Source: Inquilinus ginsengisoli_A (GTDB taxonomy: Bacteria; Pseudomonadota; Alphaproteobacteria; DSM-16000; Inquilinaceae). Taken from it: a DNA stretch of 64,000 nt. Below the pieces are notes generated by a model. The model was not told where the DNA came from. It worked only from the letters and a program-made list of their open reading frames with translations, and ran no database searches. The DNA lies in NCBI RefSeq assembly GCF_031453975.1, contig NZ_JAVDPW010000002.1, positions 124,001 through 188,000 on the forward strand, written 5' to 3'. Positions 8,001 through 15,915 of the stretch are shown piece after piece. The translations under genes were made by a program, and so were the position numbers. Every line of letters starts with the position of its first letter. The stretch's first letter is position 1.

Positions 8001-9503
8001 TCAGCCCACCGGCCGTCTCCGGAACACGGTCTGGATGGCCCCCAGGAAGAAGTGCGGGCTGCGGTCATGCTTCGGCCCGTGGGCCGCCTTCGCCTGGGCT
8101 TTCAGCGCCCGCGCGGAGAGGCTCAGGGCCAGATCCTCGGCCAGGGCCGGGCGGTTGTGGATCAGGGGCTCGAATGCGCCCTGATCGACCTCGTAGACCA
8201 CGACGCGCGTCATGGCCTCCAGCGTGCAGACCTCTCCCATGCCCGCCAGCAGCCCGGTCTCGCCGAAGAAGTCGCCGGGAGCCAGCCGGCCGGCCTCTTC
8301 CCCGCCGCGATGCATGACGACGACGCCGGCGCGGAGGATCATCAGCGCGGACAGCGTGCCGCCCTCGCGGACGATGACATCGCCCCTGCGATACTCCCGC
8401 GTGGAGGTCGCGTCGGCGAGGGCCTGCTTCTCCTCGGGCGTCAGGGCCGCGAAGATCGGCATCGCCTCGATCAGGGCCATGGGGGACACATGGGGCGGAC
8501 GCGCCGTCTCCTCGGTGGGCAGGTCCGTGGCGGCAATCAAGGCGTCCGGCGGCAGCGCCAGCAGCAGCCCCGCCGCCTTGCAATGGCGGTAGACGAGATC
8601 GAAGACCTCGTTCCGAGCCTGCGTCCGCTTCGCCGGGCTGGCGACCCGGAACTGCAGCTCCATCTCCAGCGCCGCCGCATCCAGGCCCCTCAAGGCGACC
8701 GACGGCGGCGGGTCCTTGACGGTGGCATCGGCGCTGAGGAGGGCGAGATGCATCACCTCCATGATGGATGCCGGCATCCGCGTCGGGGCGAGACGCACGG
8801 TCAGCGACACCAGATGCGACTCGTCGGGCCGGCTGACATTGGTCACACCCAGCCGGGCCAGAAGGCTGTTCGGCAGCACGACCATGTTGCTCGAGCCGCT
8901 CAAGAGATGGGTCGCGCGCCAGGTGCTCTCGACCACCCTCCCCTCGGTCCCGTCGGTGAGAACGATCCAATCGCCGATCGCGAAAGCCCGGCCAAGCGTC
9001 ATGGCGACGCCCGAAAACACGTCGCTGAGCGTGTTCTGAAGGGCAAGGCCGAGAATGATGGCGATGACGCCCGACGTCGCGACCAGAGTGCCGATCGGAA
9101 TGCCGAAGACAAAGGCGAGGACCGACAGGGCCACGCCGAGATAGACGGTTCCAACGACAAGATCCTGGAGCAGGCGCGCCTCGTGAGGGCGGCTCTCGAG
9201 GACGAGGTAGATGCGCACGAATCCGATGAGGGCCCAGGCCAGATGCGTCCACCACAGGAGCCGCGCGGAGACGACGAGCAAGGCACCGTCATACTCGGTG
9301 GGGCGCCCCTCGGAGATCGATGGAGACAGGTTGCTGCGGACGAGAATCGCGGTCATCACCGCGAAAAACGCGATCTGCACCACGAGCCGGGTGTTCGATC
9401 GCTGTCCCGGGATCAGGTGCCACACGATGATCCCGGCGACGCCGACCAGGTTCAGGTGCGCGAGCGGGGACTCCAAGAGCATCGAGGTGGGAAGCCGATC
9501 CAT
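8001..9503 (-). CDS. MscS-type channel with C-terminal cyclic-nucleotide-binding domain
   Basis: The protein of about 500 residues has several N-terminal membrane segments. It then shows an MscS pore/beta-domain signature (GLALQNTLSDVFSGVAMTL, then a beta domain with GDWIV and EGRVVE) and a C-terminal Crp-like domain (RRGDVIVREG, then APGDFFGETGLLAG). This is the architecture of bacterial cyclic-nucleotide-gated (bCNG) channels, which open on ligand binding rather than membrane tension. The phosphate-binding cassette lacks the usual arginine: GETGLLAGMGEVCTLEA stands where an R-[TS]-A is expected. The start is uncertain; ATG 9503 is given, with 9482 and 9578 as alternatives. Confidence 0.85.
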   Translation of the reverse strand: MDRLPTSMLLESPLAHLNLVGVAGIIVWHLIPGQRSNTRLVVQIAFFAVMTAILVRSNLSPSISEGRPTEYDGALLVVSARLLWWTHLAWALIGFVRIYLVLESRPHEARLLQDLVVGTVYLGVALSVLAFVFGIPIGTLVATSGVIAIILGLALQNTLSDVFSGVAMTLGRAFAIGDWIVLTDGTEGRVVESTWRATHLLSGSSNMVVLPNSLLARLGVTNVSRPDESHLVSLTVRLAPTRMPASIMEVMHLALLSADATVKDPPPSVALRGLDAAALEMELQFRVASPAKRTQARNEVFDLVYRHCKAAGLLLALPPDALIAATDLPTEETARPPHVSPMALIEAMPIFAALTPEEKQALADATSTREYRRGDVIVREGGTLSALMILRAGVVVMHRGGEEAGRLAPGDFFGETGLLAGMGEVCTLEAMTRVVVYEVDQGAFEPLIHNRPALAEDLALSLSARALKAQAKAAHGPKHDRSPHFFLGAIQTVFRRRPVG

Positions 9504-9724
9504 TCTGCCGCATGTCCTGTTCCGGCCGGGCAGCGACGGGAAGCGGACCTCACGTCGGTCGACCGACACCCACGTCATTCGTGAGCCTTGCAGACAAGCC
9601 TATCGTGCGAGTGCGGCTTTGGGGATCGGCCCGAGGGAGAGATCGACCAATACCGCGGCACAGGTCGACCGAGCCGATGCTGCGGGGTCTGGCGCTCTGC
9701 TCGAGCCGTCGGCGCCGGGCTCGA

Positions 9725-11014
9725 TCAGGCCGGCATCAGTGGCGTGACTCTCTCCACGATCGCCGCAACCGCCTCCTGCGGTGTCTTGCGGCCGAGCACC
9801 GCAAGCTGGACCTCCTCGAGGAACGTCGCCTGCGCCCGCACCGCCTCGGGGAAGGCCGGAAAGGCCGGGCGCGCCTTGGCCAGCGCGGCGGATTCGATCC
9901 TGGCCAGCGGCTGCGCCGCCGCGAAATCGGCGTCGGCATAGGTCGAGACGCGGACCGGGCCGTTGCCGTTGCGCGCCGCACCCAGCGTGACCGCCTTGCT
10001 GGAGACGGCCTTGATGAAGCTCCAGGACAGGTCCTTGTCGGCCGAATTGGCCGGGATCACCATGGCCCAGGATTCCACCACCGCGGCCATGGTGCTGCCG
10101 GCGGGAAGTGTCGCCGAGCCGGGAAACTCAACCGCCTTGATCTTGCCCGGGACCGAGGACTGCTCGGGGTTGTTCAGCTGCGCGAACCGGGCGAAGGGCA
10201 GCACGCCGAACGCGGCCCGGCCCTGCTGCAGCCAGGTCACCATGTCGTCGTTGCGGGTGTTGGCGTAGCTGCGGGGCAGCGCGCGGGCCTGGAACAGGTC
10301 GGCCAGCACGCTCAGGCCCTTTTCCATCGCCTCCCGGTTCGGGACCACCCTGAAGTCCGCACCGATGAAGTCGCCGCCGAAAGCCCGGGCGAACATCACC
10401 GGAAAGACGGCGAGGTCGCTGGCCAGGATCATCCCGGTCACCGGCGTCCCGGCGGCGGAGGTGAAGGTCAGTTTCTTCGCCTGCTCGACCAGTTCCTCGA
10501 CCGTCGTGGGCGGCGCGGCGATGCCGGCCTCCTCCAGCAGGGCCTCGTTGTAGAACAGCGCCTGGGTGGCGTGGCGCACCGGAATGCCGACGGTCTTGCC
10601 GCCGACAGTCATGGCGCGGCGCAGGCCCGGGGCGATGTCGTCGATATCCTCGATCGGGTCGGACGCCTGGTAGCCGTCGAGGGGTTCGAACAGCCCGGCG
10701 ATCTGCGGCGTCATGCGGTTGTCGACGACGAAGCCGACATTGAAGGTGGTCCGGCCGAGGCTCGCCTCCCGGAACAGCCGGTCCTGCAGCGGATTGCTGT
10801 CCAACGTGGTCCAGGTGATCTCCGCCCCCGCGGCCTTGCACCACGGGGCGATCACGTCGCCCGCGCTGCCCTTGGTCAGCACATTCTGGTGCACCAGGTG
10901 CGACAGCGCGTTCAGCGTCCTGGTCTGTCCCAGGGCGGCGCGGCCCAGCGCCATCGTCGCGGCGCCGGCCATCGTGCTGGCGAGTAGTCCCCGCCTTGTC
11001 AGATTGATTGTCAC
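9725..11014 (-). CDS. Extracellular solute-binding protein, family 1 (CUT1-type)
   Basis: This 429-residue protein has a twin-arginine-like leader (NLTRRGLLASTMAGAATMALG, trimmed around AALGQ) followed by a maltose/sugar-binding-protein fold pattern (ALFYNEALLEEAG, TTVEELVEQAKKLT, MVTWLQQGRAAFGVL). It captures a solute in the periplasm for the permeases encoded just upstream at 11043-12759. The start is GTG at 11014 with a GGGAGG ribosome site 6 bases away. The cluster contains no ATPase. The dioxygenase gene upstream suggests the ligand may be an organic acid or sulfonate rather than a plain sugar, which is inference. Confidence 0.88.
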   Translation of the reverse strand: MTINLTRRGLLASTMAGAATMALGRAALGQTRTLNALSHLVHQNVLTKGSAGDVIAPWCKAAGAEITWTTLDSNPLQDRLFREASLGRTTFNVGFVVDNRMTPQIAGLFEPLDGYQASDPIEDIDDIAPGLRRAMTVGGKTVGIPVRHATQALFYNEALLEEAGIAAPPTTVEELVEQAKKLTFTSAAGTPVTGMILASDLAVFPVMFARAFGGDFIGADFRVVPNREAMEKGLSVLADLFQARALPRSYANTRNDDMVTWLQQGRAAFGVLPFARFAQLNNPEQSSVPGKIKAVEFPGSATLPAGSTMAAVVESWAMVIPANSADKDLSWSFIKAVSSKAVTLGAARNGNGPVRVSTYADADFAAAQPLARIESAALAKARPAFPAFPEAVRAQATFLEEVQLAVLGRKTPQEAVAAIVERVTPLMPA

Positions 11015-11042
11015 GCTTGTCCTCCCCTGTGGTGGGTGTCGA

Positions 11043-11876
11043 TCACCCCTTGGTTGCGCCGGCCGTCAGGCCGGCGACCAGGAACCGGTTCATGACCATC
11101 ACGAACACCAGAACCGGCAGCAGTTGAACCGTCGCGGCGGCGAACAGCACGCCCCAGTCGACCCCGTCGACCGAACTGATCATCTCCGACAGCACGAAGG
11201 GCGCGGTCTTGGCCTTGGTCGCGGTGAAGATGAAGGCGAACAGGAACTCGTTCCAGGCGAACACCACGACGAAGACGGCGACCGCCAGCATGCCGGGCGC
11301 GGCCAGCGGCAGGATGATCCGGCGCAGGACCGTGAGCCGGCTGGCCCCGTCGATGATGGCGGCTTCGTCGAGTTCGCGCGGGATCTGGTCGATGAAGGTG
11401 CGCATCAGGATCGTGCCCAGCGACACGAAGAAGCTGGTGTAGAGCAGGATCAGCACCAGATGCGTGTCGTTCAGCCCGAGCCAGTTGACGATCGGGAACA
11501 GCGGCAGGGTGACGACGATCGGTGGGATCAGCCGCACCCCGATCAGGAAGAAGATCGAGCCGGTGAGCAGCCGGCTCTTCTGCCGCGAATACACGAAGCC
11601 GGCCAGTGAGCTGATGGCGACGGCCAGCACGGCCGAACCCGCCGTCACGATCAGGCTGTTGACCAGTCCGTCGAAGAAGCTGCCCCAGCGCTCCCACAGG
11701 TTGGCGTAGTGAACCAGCGTCGGCTGGAACAGGAGCTTCGGCGGCACCGCGAAGATGTCGCGGCCCGGCTTGAACGACGACAGGACGATGAAGGCGATCG
11801 GGAAGATCGACCACAGGACGATCGCCGCGACCGCGACCGCCTTGCCGATGCCGATGAGGCGGCGGTCAGCGCGCAT
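11043..11876 (-). CDS. ABC sugar-type permease, MalG/UgpE-like
   Basis: The 277-residue inner-membrane protein has six membrane segments and the EAA-type cytoplasmic loop ELDEAAIIDGASRLTVLRRI, which docks an ATPase. It ends with the normal short MalG-type tail. It overlaps the end of the partner permease by 11 bases (11866-11876), so the two are translationally coupled. It should form the translocation channel with the product of 11866-12759 and receive substrate from the binding protein of 9725-11014. Confidence 0.92.
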   Translation of the reverse strand: MRADRRLIGIGKAVAVAAIVLWSIFPIAFIVLSSFKPGRDIFAVPPKLLFQPTLVHYANLWERWGSFFDGLVNSLIVTAGSAVLAVAISSLAGFVYSRQKSRLLTGSIFFLIGVRLIPPIVVTLPLFPIVNWLGLNDTHLVLILLYTSFFVSLGTILMRTFIDQIPRELDEAAIIDGASRLTVLRRIILPLAAPGMLAVAVFVVVFAWNEFLFAFIFTATKAKTAPFVLSEMISSVDGVDWGVLFAAATVQLLPVLVFVMVMNRFLVAGLTAGATKG

Positions 11877-12759
11877 CGGCCGCCATCCCCCGCTTCAGCC
11901 GCAGGATGTAGACCGTCGCCAGCAGCAGCGAGACCAGCACCATGATCCAGGCGGTGGCGGCGGCGGTCCCGAAGGAGTTGTAGCGGAAGGCCTCGAGATA
12001 GAGGTAGACGGCCACCGCCTCGGTGGTGCGCGCCGGCCCGCCCTGCGTCATCAGCCAGATCTCGGAAAACAGCCGGAAGGCGAAGATATAGCGGAACAGC
12101 ATCGCGATCAGGATGGCGGGCGCCAGCAGCGGCAGGGTGACGTTGCGAAACAGCTGGAACGACGACGCGCCATCGGTCCGGCCGGCCTCATACAGGTCCT
12201 TCGGGATCGCCAGCCGGGCGGCGTAGAGGATGATGAAGGTGAAGGGCAGGTGCAGCCAGATGGTCAGCAGCCCGACCAGCGTCAGCCCGTGTATCGGGAT
12301 GAAGGTCCAGTCGAGCGACGGCAGCCCCAGCGCCTGGATGGCGAGGGTCACCGGGCCGACATCCGGGTCGAACAGGAAGCGCCACATCGCCGCCGCCGTC
12401 ACCTCGCTGATGGCATAGGGGGCAAGCACCACGACCAGCAGGATGCGACGCGCCGGCAGACCGCTGGCGAACAGCAGGGCGATGCCGAGGCCGGCCAGCA
12501 GTTCGACATGCACCGCGACCGCCACGACGATCACGGTGTTCAGCAGCGACCGCCAGAAATAGGCGTCACCCAGGATGCGGGCATAGTTGTCGAAGCCGAC
12601 GAAGGTCGGCGCCTGACCAAAGGTCGAGGCCTGGAAGCTGAGCCAGACGACGAACAGCGAGGGCAGCACGATGACGCCCAGCACCAGGACGTGCACGGGC
12701 GCGACGAACGGCAACGTTCCCGTCAGACCTTGTCGCAGACGCTTGAACCGCGTTTGCAT
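11866..12759 (-). CDS. ABC sugar-type permease, MalF/UgpA-like
   Basis: This 297-residue permease has about six membrane segments and the ATPase-docking loop DLYEAGRTDGASSFQLFRNVTLP. It has a clear GGGAGG ribosome site before ATG 12759. It is the first transporter gene after the TauD-like dioxygenase gene (107 bases apart) on the same strand, and the order dioxygenase, MalF-like, MalG-like, binding protein suggests one operon. An ATPase must be borrowed from elsewhere, as happens with MsmK/UgpC-like shared ATPases. Confidence 0.92.
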   Translation of the reverse strand: MQTRFKRLRQGLTGTLPFVAPVHVLVLGVIVLPSLFVVWLSFQASTFGQAPTFVGFDNYARILGDAYFWRSLLNTVIVVAVAVHVELLAGLGIALLFASGLPARRILLVVVLAPYAISEVTAAAMWRFLFDPDVGPVTLAIQALGLPSLDWTFIPIHGLTLVGLLTIWLHLPFTFIILYAARLAIPKDLYEAGRTDGASSFQLFRNVTLPLLAPAILIAMLFRYIFAFRLFSEIWLMTQGGPARTTEAVAVYLYLEAFRYNSFGTAAATAWIMVLVSLLLATVYILRLKRGMAADAR

Positions 12760-12865
12760 TTTGCCTCCCGGGTCATGGTCTTCAGGCTTGGGGGCCGACG
12801 CTTCATGACCCCGAACGGCGGCTGCCCTGGCAATGCGCGGCGGTCGTCCGGCGCCGCGGTCCGTC

Positions 12866-13726
12866 TCAGGCCACGGCGGCCGCCGGCACCGCGCCCTCGA
12901 CCGTCGTGCGATACATCACGCGGCGGTATCCCGGATAGTCGTTGATCGCCGTGTGCAGCACGAACGGGTTGTTCCACATGCCGAGCGTCCGCGGCTCCCA
13001 CCGCAGCCGGCAGTTGAACTCCGGCCGCGTCGCCCGGGCCAACAGGAAGTCGATCAGCGGCCGGCTTTCCTCCTCGGTCATGCCCTTGAAGTGGGTCAGG
13101 ACGCTGCTGACGAAGACATAGCGCCGCCCCGTCACCGGGTGGGTGCAGATCACCGGGTGCTCCACCGCGGCGTTCTCGATCGCCTCGATGTCCTTGGTCA
13201 CGCCCAGCCGCTTCTGCAGCGCGTTGATCGCGAAGACGCCGCGGCCGCTGTGGATGCCGGTCAGGCCTTCGAGGATCGAGACCAGCCGCGGCGTCAACGA
13301 CTGATAGGCGCGTTCGAGACTGGTGAAGCAGGTGTCGCCCCCGACCGGCGGGATCTCTTCGCCATAGAGCATGGTGACGCCCGGCGGCCGCGCCAGCCAG
13401 GCCAGGTCCATGTGCCAGTCCTCGCCGATCACCTTGCCGGTGTCGTCGGGTTCGCGCACGAACTTGACGATGTCGTCGAAGCCCGGCATCGGGGTGTGCA
13501 CCGGGTTGCCGCTGAACGGGCCGAAGCGGCGGGCGACCTGCTGGAATGTCGCCGGCACCAGGTCCTGATCGCGGACGGCCAGCACATGGTATTCGTGCAG
13601 CGCGCGGAGGACGTCCTGGAAGATGTCGTCGGCGACTGTCCTCAGGTCGACGCCGATGATCTCGGCGCCCAGCGAGCCGGTGAACGGCCGGACCTCGAAT
13701 TCCGCGAAGCTTTGATCCCGCAACAC
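12866..13726 (-). CDS. TauD/TfdA-family 2-oxoglutarate-dependent dioxygenase
   Basis: The 286-residue protein contains the iron-binding HxD motif H105-M-D107 in EDWHMDLAW and the distal histidine H258 in FVLHTAINDYPGYRRVMYR, followed by the arginine that binds 2-oxoglutarate. Such enzymes hydroxylate a substrate with O2 and 2-oxoglutarate, often releasing sulfite, an alkyl-oxo acid or a phenol. The start is GTG at 13726 with a GGGGAGG site. It is the first gene of an operon with an ATPase-less importer, and a palindromic operator (13779-13796) lies in its promoter. The substrate is not known; it may be the one imported. Confidence 0.9.
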   Translation of the reverse strand: MLRDQSFAEFEVRPFTGSLGAEIIGVDLRTVADDIFQDVLRALHEYHVLAVRDQDLVPATFQQVARRFGPFSGNPVHTPMPGFDDIVKFVREPDDTGKVIGEDWHMDLAWLARPPGVTMLYGEEIPPVGGDTCFTSLERAYQSLTPRLVSILEGLTGIHSGRGVFAINALQKRLGVTKDIEAIENAAVEHPVICTHPVTGRRYVFVSSVLTHFKGMTEEESRPLIDFLLARATRPEFNCRLRWEPRTLGMWNNPFVLHTAINDYPGYRRVMYRTTVEGAVPAAAVA

Positions 13727-13778
13727 TTGCCTTGCCTCCCCAGACCGGCCTCGCGCGCCTCTTGAACAATCAGCGCTG

Positions 13779-13796
13779 ACTTACCTGTAAGTAAGT
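13779..13796. promoter_or_regulatory. Probable TetR operator before the dioxygenase/transporter operon
   Basis: The sequence ACTTAC-CT-GTAAGT (13779-13792) is a perfect 6-bp inverted repeat around a 2-base centre, and the right half is repeated as AAGTAAGT up to 13796. It lies 53 bases upstream of the dioxygenase GTG start and 41 bases from the stop of the TetR gene. Short AT-containing palindromes of this type are usual TetR-family operators, so the TetR protein at 13837-14502 probably represses the operon. Confidence 0.65.
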
Positions 13797-13836
13797 ATCC
13801 GAGGCCGCGAAAGCTGTCAACGGGCTCTTGCATCGA

Positions 13837-14502
13837 CTACTCGCCTCGGGACGATCGGCCCTGCCGCTGTGCGCCGGCACCGATCATGCGGCCAAGGGCC
13901 TGGAACAGCAGGTCGATCTCCTCGAACCTGCCGGCATCCTGGGTCATCGGCGGACAGGACAAGAGGGTGACGCGAAGCACCCTCACGATGTCGTCCGCAT
14001 CGGCGTCCGGGCGCAGCTGCCCCGCCTTGACCGCCTGGTCGACGGCGTGCCGCAGGCAGGTCTCGTAGGTCCGGTTGACGCGTTCCAGCGCCGCCACCGC
14101 CTTGTCGCCGAGGGTCGGCAGGTCATGGCGCAGCCGCGACAGCGGGCTCCAGACATTGCGGTCCTGGTCGCCCTTGTTGAACCGCTCGTAGTAGCGGCGG
14201 AGGTCGTCCAGTTGCATCGACAGCCGTTCGGCAAACGCCGCGTCCCCCGCCATCCAGTACCGCTCGATGCGGGCTTCGGCATTCGACGCGATGTCCTCGA
14301 TCAACTCCCCCATCAGCTGCTGCTTGCTGCCGAAATGGTGATGGATGTTCGCCCGCGTCGTCCCGATCGACGCAGCGATGTCGCCGAAGCTGAAGCCTTC
14401 GTGCCCTCTCAGGACATAGAGTTCGGCGGCGACCGACTTGATCCGGTCGCGCGTGTTTCCGGCGGCATCGGGTTCGGACGGTCCGCTGTCCTGGCGTGCC
14501 AT
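13837..14502 (-). CDS. TetR-family transcriptional regulator
   Basis: The 221-residue protein has the N-terminal TetR helix-turn-helix (residues about 37-63, FSFGDIAASIGTTRANIHHHFGSKQQL region) and an all-helical ligand-binding C-terminus. It is encoded directly upstream of, and on the same strand as, the TauD-like/CUT1 importer operon. The likely operator lies between the two genes. The likely inducer is the transported or hydroxylated compound. Start ATG 14502 fits the family length. Confidence 0.92.
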   Translation of the reverse strand: MARQDSGPSEPDAAGNTRDRIKSVAAELYVLRGHEGFSFGDIAASIGTTRANIHHHFGSKQQLMGELIEDIASNAEARIERYWMAGDAAFAERLSMQLDDLRRYYERFNKGDQDRNVWSPLSRLRHDLPTLGDKAVAALERVNRTYETCLRHAVDQAVKAGQLRPDADADDIVRVLRVTLLSCPPMTQDAGRFEEIDLLFQALGRMIGAGAQRQGRSSRGE

Positions 14503-14604
14503 GTCGTGCGCTCACTCTTCGAATGGACTGAAGCCTTGTGAGCCAAACACGCGCGCCCTGTATAGCCCGCTGATCGGGATCCCGAGGTCAAAGCCCCGCC
14601 GCGG

Positions 14605-14920
14605 TCAGGGCATGGCGTCCCCGGCCTCGACATAGACCAGCCCCTTGGCGCGGAGCCGGTCGCGCATGCCGTAGAGGTCGAGGCCGAGCTCGCCGGCCTT
14701 CAGCCGGGCCCGCGTCTCCGCCTCCTTGCGCTCGCGCGCCTCGCTCAGCCGCAGCACCGCCTCGGCCCGCAGCCGTGGCACCACCACGATGCCGTCATCA
14801 TCGGCCACGACCAGGTCGCCGGGCAGGACCAGCTGGCCGGCGCAGACCAGCGGCAGGTTGACCGAGCCCAGCGTCTCCTTGACCGTGCCCTGGGCCAAGA
14901 TCGCCCGCCATCGCGCAGCA
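14605..14920 (-). pseudogene. RraA-like aldolase remnant (C-terminal part only)
   Basis: In this frame the last 100 or so residues match the C-terminal half of RraA-like 4-hydroxy-4-methyl-2-oxoglutarate aldolases: AILAQGTVKETLGSVNLPLV, then CAGQLVLPGDLVVADDDGI and VVVPRLRAEAVL. The N-terminal half is missing; upstream of about 14915 the frame reads nonsense and the related coding sequence belongs to a different gene (14912-15412). A deletion therefore joined two genes. The family cleaves 4-carboxy-4-hydroxy-2-oxoadipate in aromatic-acid breakdown. The remnant is unlikely to be active because the substrate-binding N-terminal residues are absent. Confidence 0.75.
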
Positions 14921-15412
14921 TGTCGGGTAGGCTCCGCTCGCCCGAGACATGCTCGACGATCGGCGGGTCGGCGTACTCCTCGACATGGGCGGGGTCGCTG
15001 GTGACCCAGCGCATCCGCTCGATCGGCAGGCCGTAATCCTCGGCCAGATGGGCCCGCACCCACAGCCCCGTGGTCTGGGTGTAGGCGCGCACGCCGATCC
15101 GGGCATCGACCAGGTCCTGCGGCGCCACCACGCCATGGGCCCGGTGATAGATCAGGCAGCCGCGCTGCAGGCGCGCACCGCCGGCAGCAGCACTACCGGC
15201 CGGCCATAGGCCTTGGCCTGCAGCGCCGTGGCGATGGCGAGCTCGCTGAGATCGTATTCCGCCCGGCGCACCATCGGCGCGAAGGCCTTGTGCACCGGCT
15301 CGACCTCGACGAAGTCCAGTGCCACCTCATCGCTGCACAGGGCGCCGGACTTCAGCGCCGCGGTGTGCGGATAGGTGCCGAGCACCGTCTTCAGCCGAAC
15401 CGGATCAGCCAT
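14912..15412 (-). pseudogene. 4,5-dihydroxyphthalate decarboxylase-like / NMT1-like gene, frameshifted and truncated
   Basis: The gene begins with ATG 15412 (MADPVRLKTVLGTYPHTAAL) and reads normally through DLSELAIATALQAKAYGRPV. Near 15170 the frame shifts by one base: the next expected residues (RLQRGCLIYHRAHGVVAPQD) are encoded in the neighbouring frame. That second frame continues to SGERSLPDML near 14912, where it ends in the fusion with the RraA remnant. About half of the usual 330-residue protein is present. Related proteins decarboxylate 4,5-dihydroxyphthalate or bind substrates. The start overlaps the stop of the amidohydrolase remnant by a few bases, so the three formed an operon. 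Confidence 0.75.
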
Positions 15413-15778
15413 GGCGCGGTGCCCCGAGCCCGGGATAGAGCCGGCGCGCCGACCCCGCCAGGATCGCCGCGCGATCGGCCTCGGGCAGCACGGCCAGGCC
15501 GGCCTTGGCCTCGTCCAGCAGGACGGCCAGGTCCCCTTCGGCGGCCGGGAAGTTCGACCCCCACAGGATGCGGTCGGCCCCGAACCGCTCGACCACAAGC
15601 GGGATGAAGGCGGTGGCGGTCGAGGCCCCCTGCCGGCCTCGTCCATCGCCGCCACCAGGCCATGATGGTCGACCGGACGGGCCTGGGACCAGTCGGACTG
15701 ATGCCCGCCGAGCGGGGCGTGCGGATACCGCTCCACATCGCGCGAAATCACATGGGTATGGCTGTCGGCGACGTCCAA
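15405..15778 (-). pseudogene. Amidohydrolase (TIM-barrel metal-dependent hydrolase) remnant
   Basis: The first frame starts at ATG 15778 with MDVADSHTHVISRDVERYPH, the metal-binding HxH of amidohydrolase_2 proteins, and runs to AMDEAGR near 15640. The C-terminal end is encoded in another frame: FIPLVVERFGADRILWGSNF, then PAAEGDLAVLL, ending with TGA at 15407. About 150-200 central residues are missing, so the gene has a large internal deletion that also changed the frame. The intact family hydrolyses lactones or decarboxylates aromatic or pyrone acids. Confidence 0.75.
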
Positions 15779-15915
15779 GCTCGTCCTCCCATAGCGACGC
15801 TCTCTCGGCCCCTGGAGTGAACGCTAGCCCCGAACCGCCCGGCCGGATTCATAGAAACGACGACGTGAGGCATAGATTATGGCTAAGTCTCTGGGAGAGA
15901 ATTCCGGGACCTGCA

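Noticed and set aside
12770..12811. Inverted repeat GGGTCATG / CATGACCC between the dioxygenase and the MalF-like permease genes
   Set aside because: Only 8 bp with a 26-base spacer and no further support. It may be chance in GC-rich DNA.
15850..15876. Direct repeat CATAGA ... CATAGA as a LysR binding site before the two-HTH regulator
   Set aside because: The two 6-base copies are 21 bases apart, but 6-mers are expected by chance. There is no T-N11-A palindrome, so it was not listed as a feature.
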